64,000 nt of DNA from Posidonia oceanica (lineage: Eukaryota; Streptophyta; Magnoliopsida; Alismatales; Posidoniaceae): the NCBI GenBank assembly GCA_037176725.1, contig JAZBRS010000049.1, positions 33,968,001 to 34,032,000 on the forward strand. The letters run 5' to 3'. The position numbers were made by a program, and so were the translations under genes. Within the stretch, counting starts at the first letter, position 1; each line of letters begins with the position of its first letter. Below, one piece after another: positions 62,469-64,000 of this stretch. The notes below the pieces were generated by a model that saw only the letters and a program-made list of their open reading frames with translations, was not told the DNA's origin and did no database searches.

Positions 62469-64000
62469 GTGCTCGCAGCACAGGCCCCTACGGTTATTGA
62501 TTTAACCTGGAACCCCCATCGCGTGCTCTACAACTATGCCATGGAAACGTGTGCAGAAGTCACGCGATCGGGGAGGGTATACCAGCCCACAGCACTGGTG
62601 GTAAGGCCCAGCCGTCCAGCACCTACTGCACCCCCACCAGCCAGCCAACTAGCATCACCCCTACCAGTTAGCCAACCCGTAGCACCCCCAGCATCAAGCC
62701 AACCCCCTGCACCTAGCCCGGTAGAGCCAACCCCTAAAGCACCCCCTCCTATCACCGGAAAGCCACACCACAAAACCGACATTACCTCCTAGCTTAGGAG
62801 GGTTAAAGCCGACATTTCCATTTGAGACCTTATACACTCCTCTTCTGAACACCGTGAGGCTTTTCTTCGAGTGTTCCAAGCAGCTTGTGTGTCCGAAGCT
62901 ATAGAACCCGTGGCCCTGGAAAGCATGGTTGGCATCATTGCGGAGCCTCAGATCATCTCTTTCACGAGCGATGAGCTGCCTCTGGTGGGGATTAATCATA
63001 ACCAACCTTTGTTTGTCACGGTGCAATATAAAAACTTTCGCATTCCCCTATCGCTGGTTGATAACGGGTCAGGCCTTAATGTCTGTCCGTTGCGCACTGT
63101 AACCAAGCTCGGATTCAAAGCCGAGGATATCACCCCGGCGATAAAGGGAATGACAGCTTTTGACGACACTCACCATGACGCTCTAGGGATTTTGATTATT
63201 CCTCTGATCATCGGCCTGATCACGTTCAATGTGGAATTCTACATTGTTGACTTGGAGCCTAACTTTAACTTCCTACTTGGGCACCCTTGGCTCCACAAGT
63301 ATCAGGTCATCCCCTCGACCCTCCACTGCATGATCAAGTTTCGCCACAGCGACGATGTTATCGTTGTATTGGCAGAAAACTTTGAGAAAGAGCGGATCGA
63401 GGCGGTTGCACCCATCTCTTCGCATACAATCCCATTTGACCCTGAGCTTTCAGCGGCCTTGTATCAAGTTAATCGGTGTGAGCTGGTTAGCTTTGTACCT
63501 GATCTTGAACGTGTCAACTCCTTGGCCGTTCACAGCAACCCCTTCCGGATGGTCGAAAACGTCTGTCACAGGTAGGGCTATCTCAAGGGAACGCTGCTTG
63601 GGCGATACGGCCAAGGAATCACTGAGCCGATCAGAGCAGCAGAGCAAAGAGGTTCAGAAGGTCTTGGATATGACCTACAGTCCAGCAAAGACAGATGCAT
63701 GCAGCTTAAGGATCAAAGGATGGCTATCCCGCAGGACCTCACTTACTTCACCAGTGCAGGTATCCTAGATTCAAGCAGCAGTGAGGCCCCAGCACAGCAG
63801 GCGTTATGCCCGAGCTCTCTGCTGCCGGCAGAAGAATGGGTATGCATTGAGGACTACTACTCAGATGGGGAGGAGTTTGGCATAGTTGAGGCAGCCCCAA
63901 TCAGCAGCAAGGATCAGCTCAGCGTGGCTATGTCCCGGTCAGTTTGCTTGGCACTCACTACTGATGCGGTAGAATTGGCAAACCCTGGGGCGGGGCTGAT
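62469..64000 (+). pseudogene. pol: Gag-protease linker, protease and G-patch of element E (partial)
   Basis: Linker with ADISI*DLIHSSSEHREAF (TGA at 62823-62825 where A has Trp), and a TAG at 62790-62792 where A has Gln. Then an intact protease frame, 62871-63575: QIISFTSDELPLVGINHN, active site LVDNGSGLNVCPL and NFLLGHPWLHKY. TAG at 63573-63575 replaces Trp of A directly before the G-patch-like GYLKGTLLGRYGQG...GLGY. The window ends inside the following Ser/Ala-rich spacer. Confidence 0.85.

Larger units (their letters stand above)
55271..64000 (+). mobile_element. Element E: Ty3/gypsy LTR retrotransposon on the plus strand, runs off the right edge
   Basis: 5' LTR, PBS, leader, gag, linker, protease/G-patch. 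LTR of the same type as B's. Inserted in D's pre-RT linker, opposite orientation; the left flank is cggac (55266-55270), which should recur after E's 3' LTR outside the window. Confidence 0.85.

Overview
This window is plant nuclear DNA made almost entirely of nested, decayed Ty3/gypsy-type LTR retrotransposons. The polyproteins have plant Ty3/gypsy domain order, two successive RNase H-like domains (typical of the Tat/Ogre lineage), PBSs of the TGGCGACTC type, multi-kilobase LTRs, and additional 'plant mobile domain'/DUF7745-like ORFs. I see no convincing host gene, tRNA, rRNA or bacterial feature. The protein style resembles predicted proteins I associate with Punica/Myrtales genomes, but that is recollection and low confidence; a eudicot is the safe statement.

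Layout, with elements named left to right. Element A (minus, 1-17304; 3' LTR beyond the left edge) has gag, protease, G-patch and integrase, has lost RT/RNase H, and carries an intact sense-strand extra ORF and a 5.9 kb LTR. Element B (minus) lies at 17305-27728 and 46932-49834: 3' LTR at 17305-20273, gag remnant at 23503-25964, PBS at 27232-27249, and a 5' LTR split into 27251-27728 and 46932-49834. Element C (minus, 27729-46931) sits inside B's 5' LTR with a degenerate 5-bp duplication (acgct/gtgct). It has gag, two tandem proteases, G-patch, RT, two RNase H domains and integrase. Three genes run on the opposite strand between pol and the 3' LTR: one intact with one intron, one a many-exon pseudogene, one truncated. 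Element D (minus, 49835-55270) is a pol remnant into which B (left) and E (right) inserted. Element E (plus, 55271-64000) has a 3.4 kb LTR, PBS, gag and protease, and runs off the right edge. Insertion order: D oldest; B and E into D; A into B's 3' LTR; C into B's 5' LTR.

The most unusual signal is a family of 28-29 bp inverted-repeat units. Each has a 9-bp arm like GTTGGACGC, a 10-11 nt spacer, and a complementary arm like GCGTCCAAC. Units are usually paired into 56-58 bp modules. Seven modules sit at matching offsets in the LTRs of B and E. A second series, with altered arms (GTTATACGC, GTTAGACGC, GCGGCTAAC), occurs through the noncoding parts of C, including upstream of TATA boxes of its LTR and of both promoter-bearing antisense genes. 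Unit number differs between the two LTRs of B. I do not know a description of such modules.

Decay is strongly directional. Most nonsense codons in the gag-pol frames can be explained by one C-to-T or G-to-A change from Gln, Arg or Trp codons conserved in a sister copy, with CAG to TAG dominant. This fits deamination of methylated cytosine. Two extra ORFs (1260-2462 and 32573-33918) remain open while the gag-pol of their own elements is broken.
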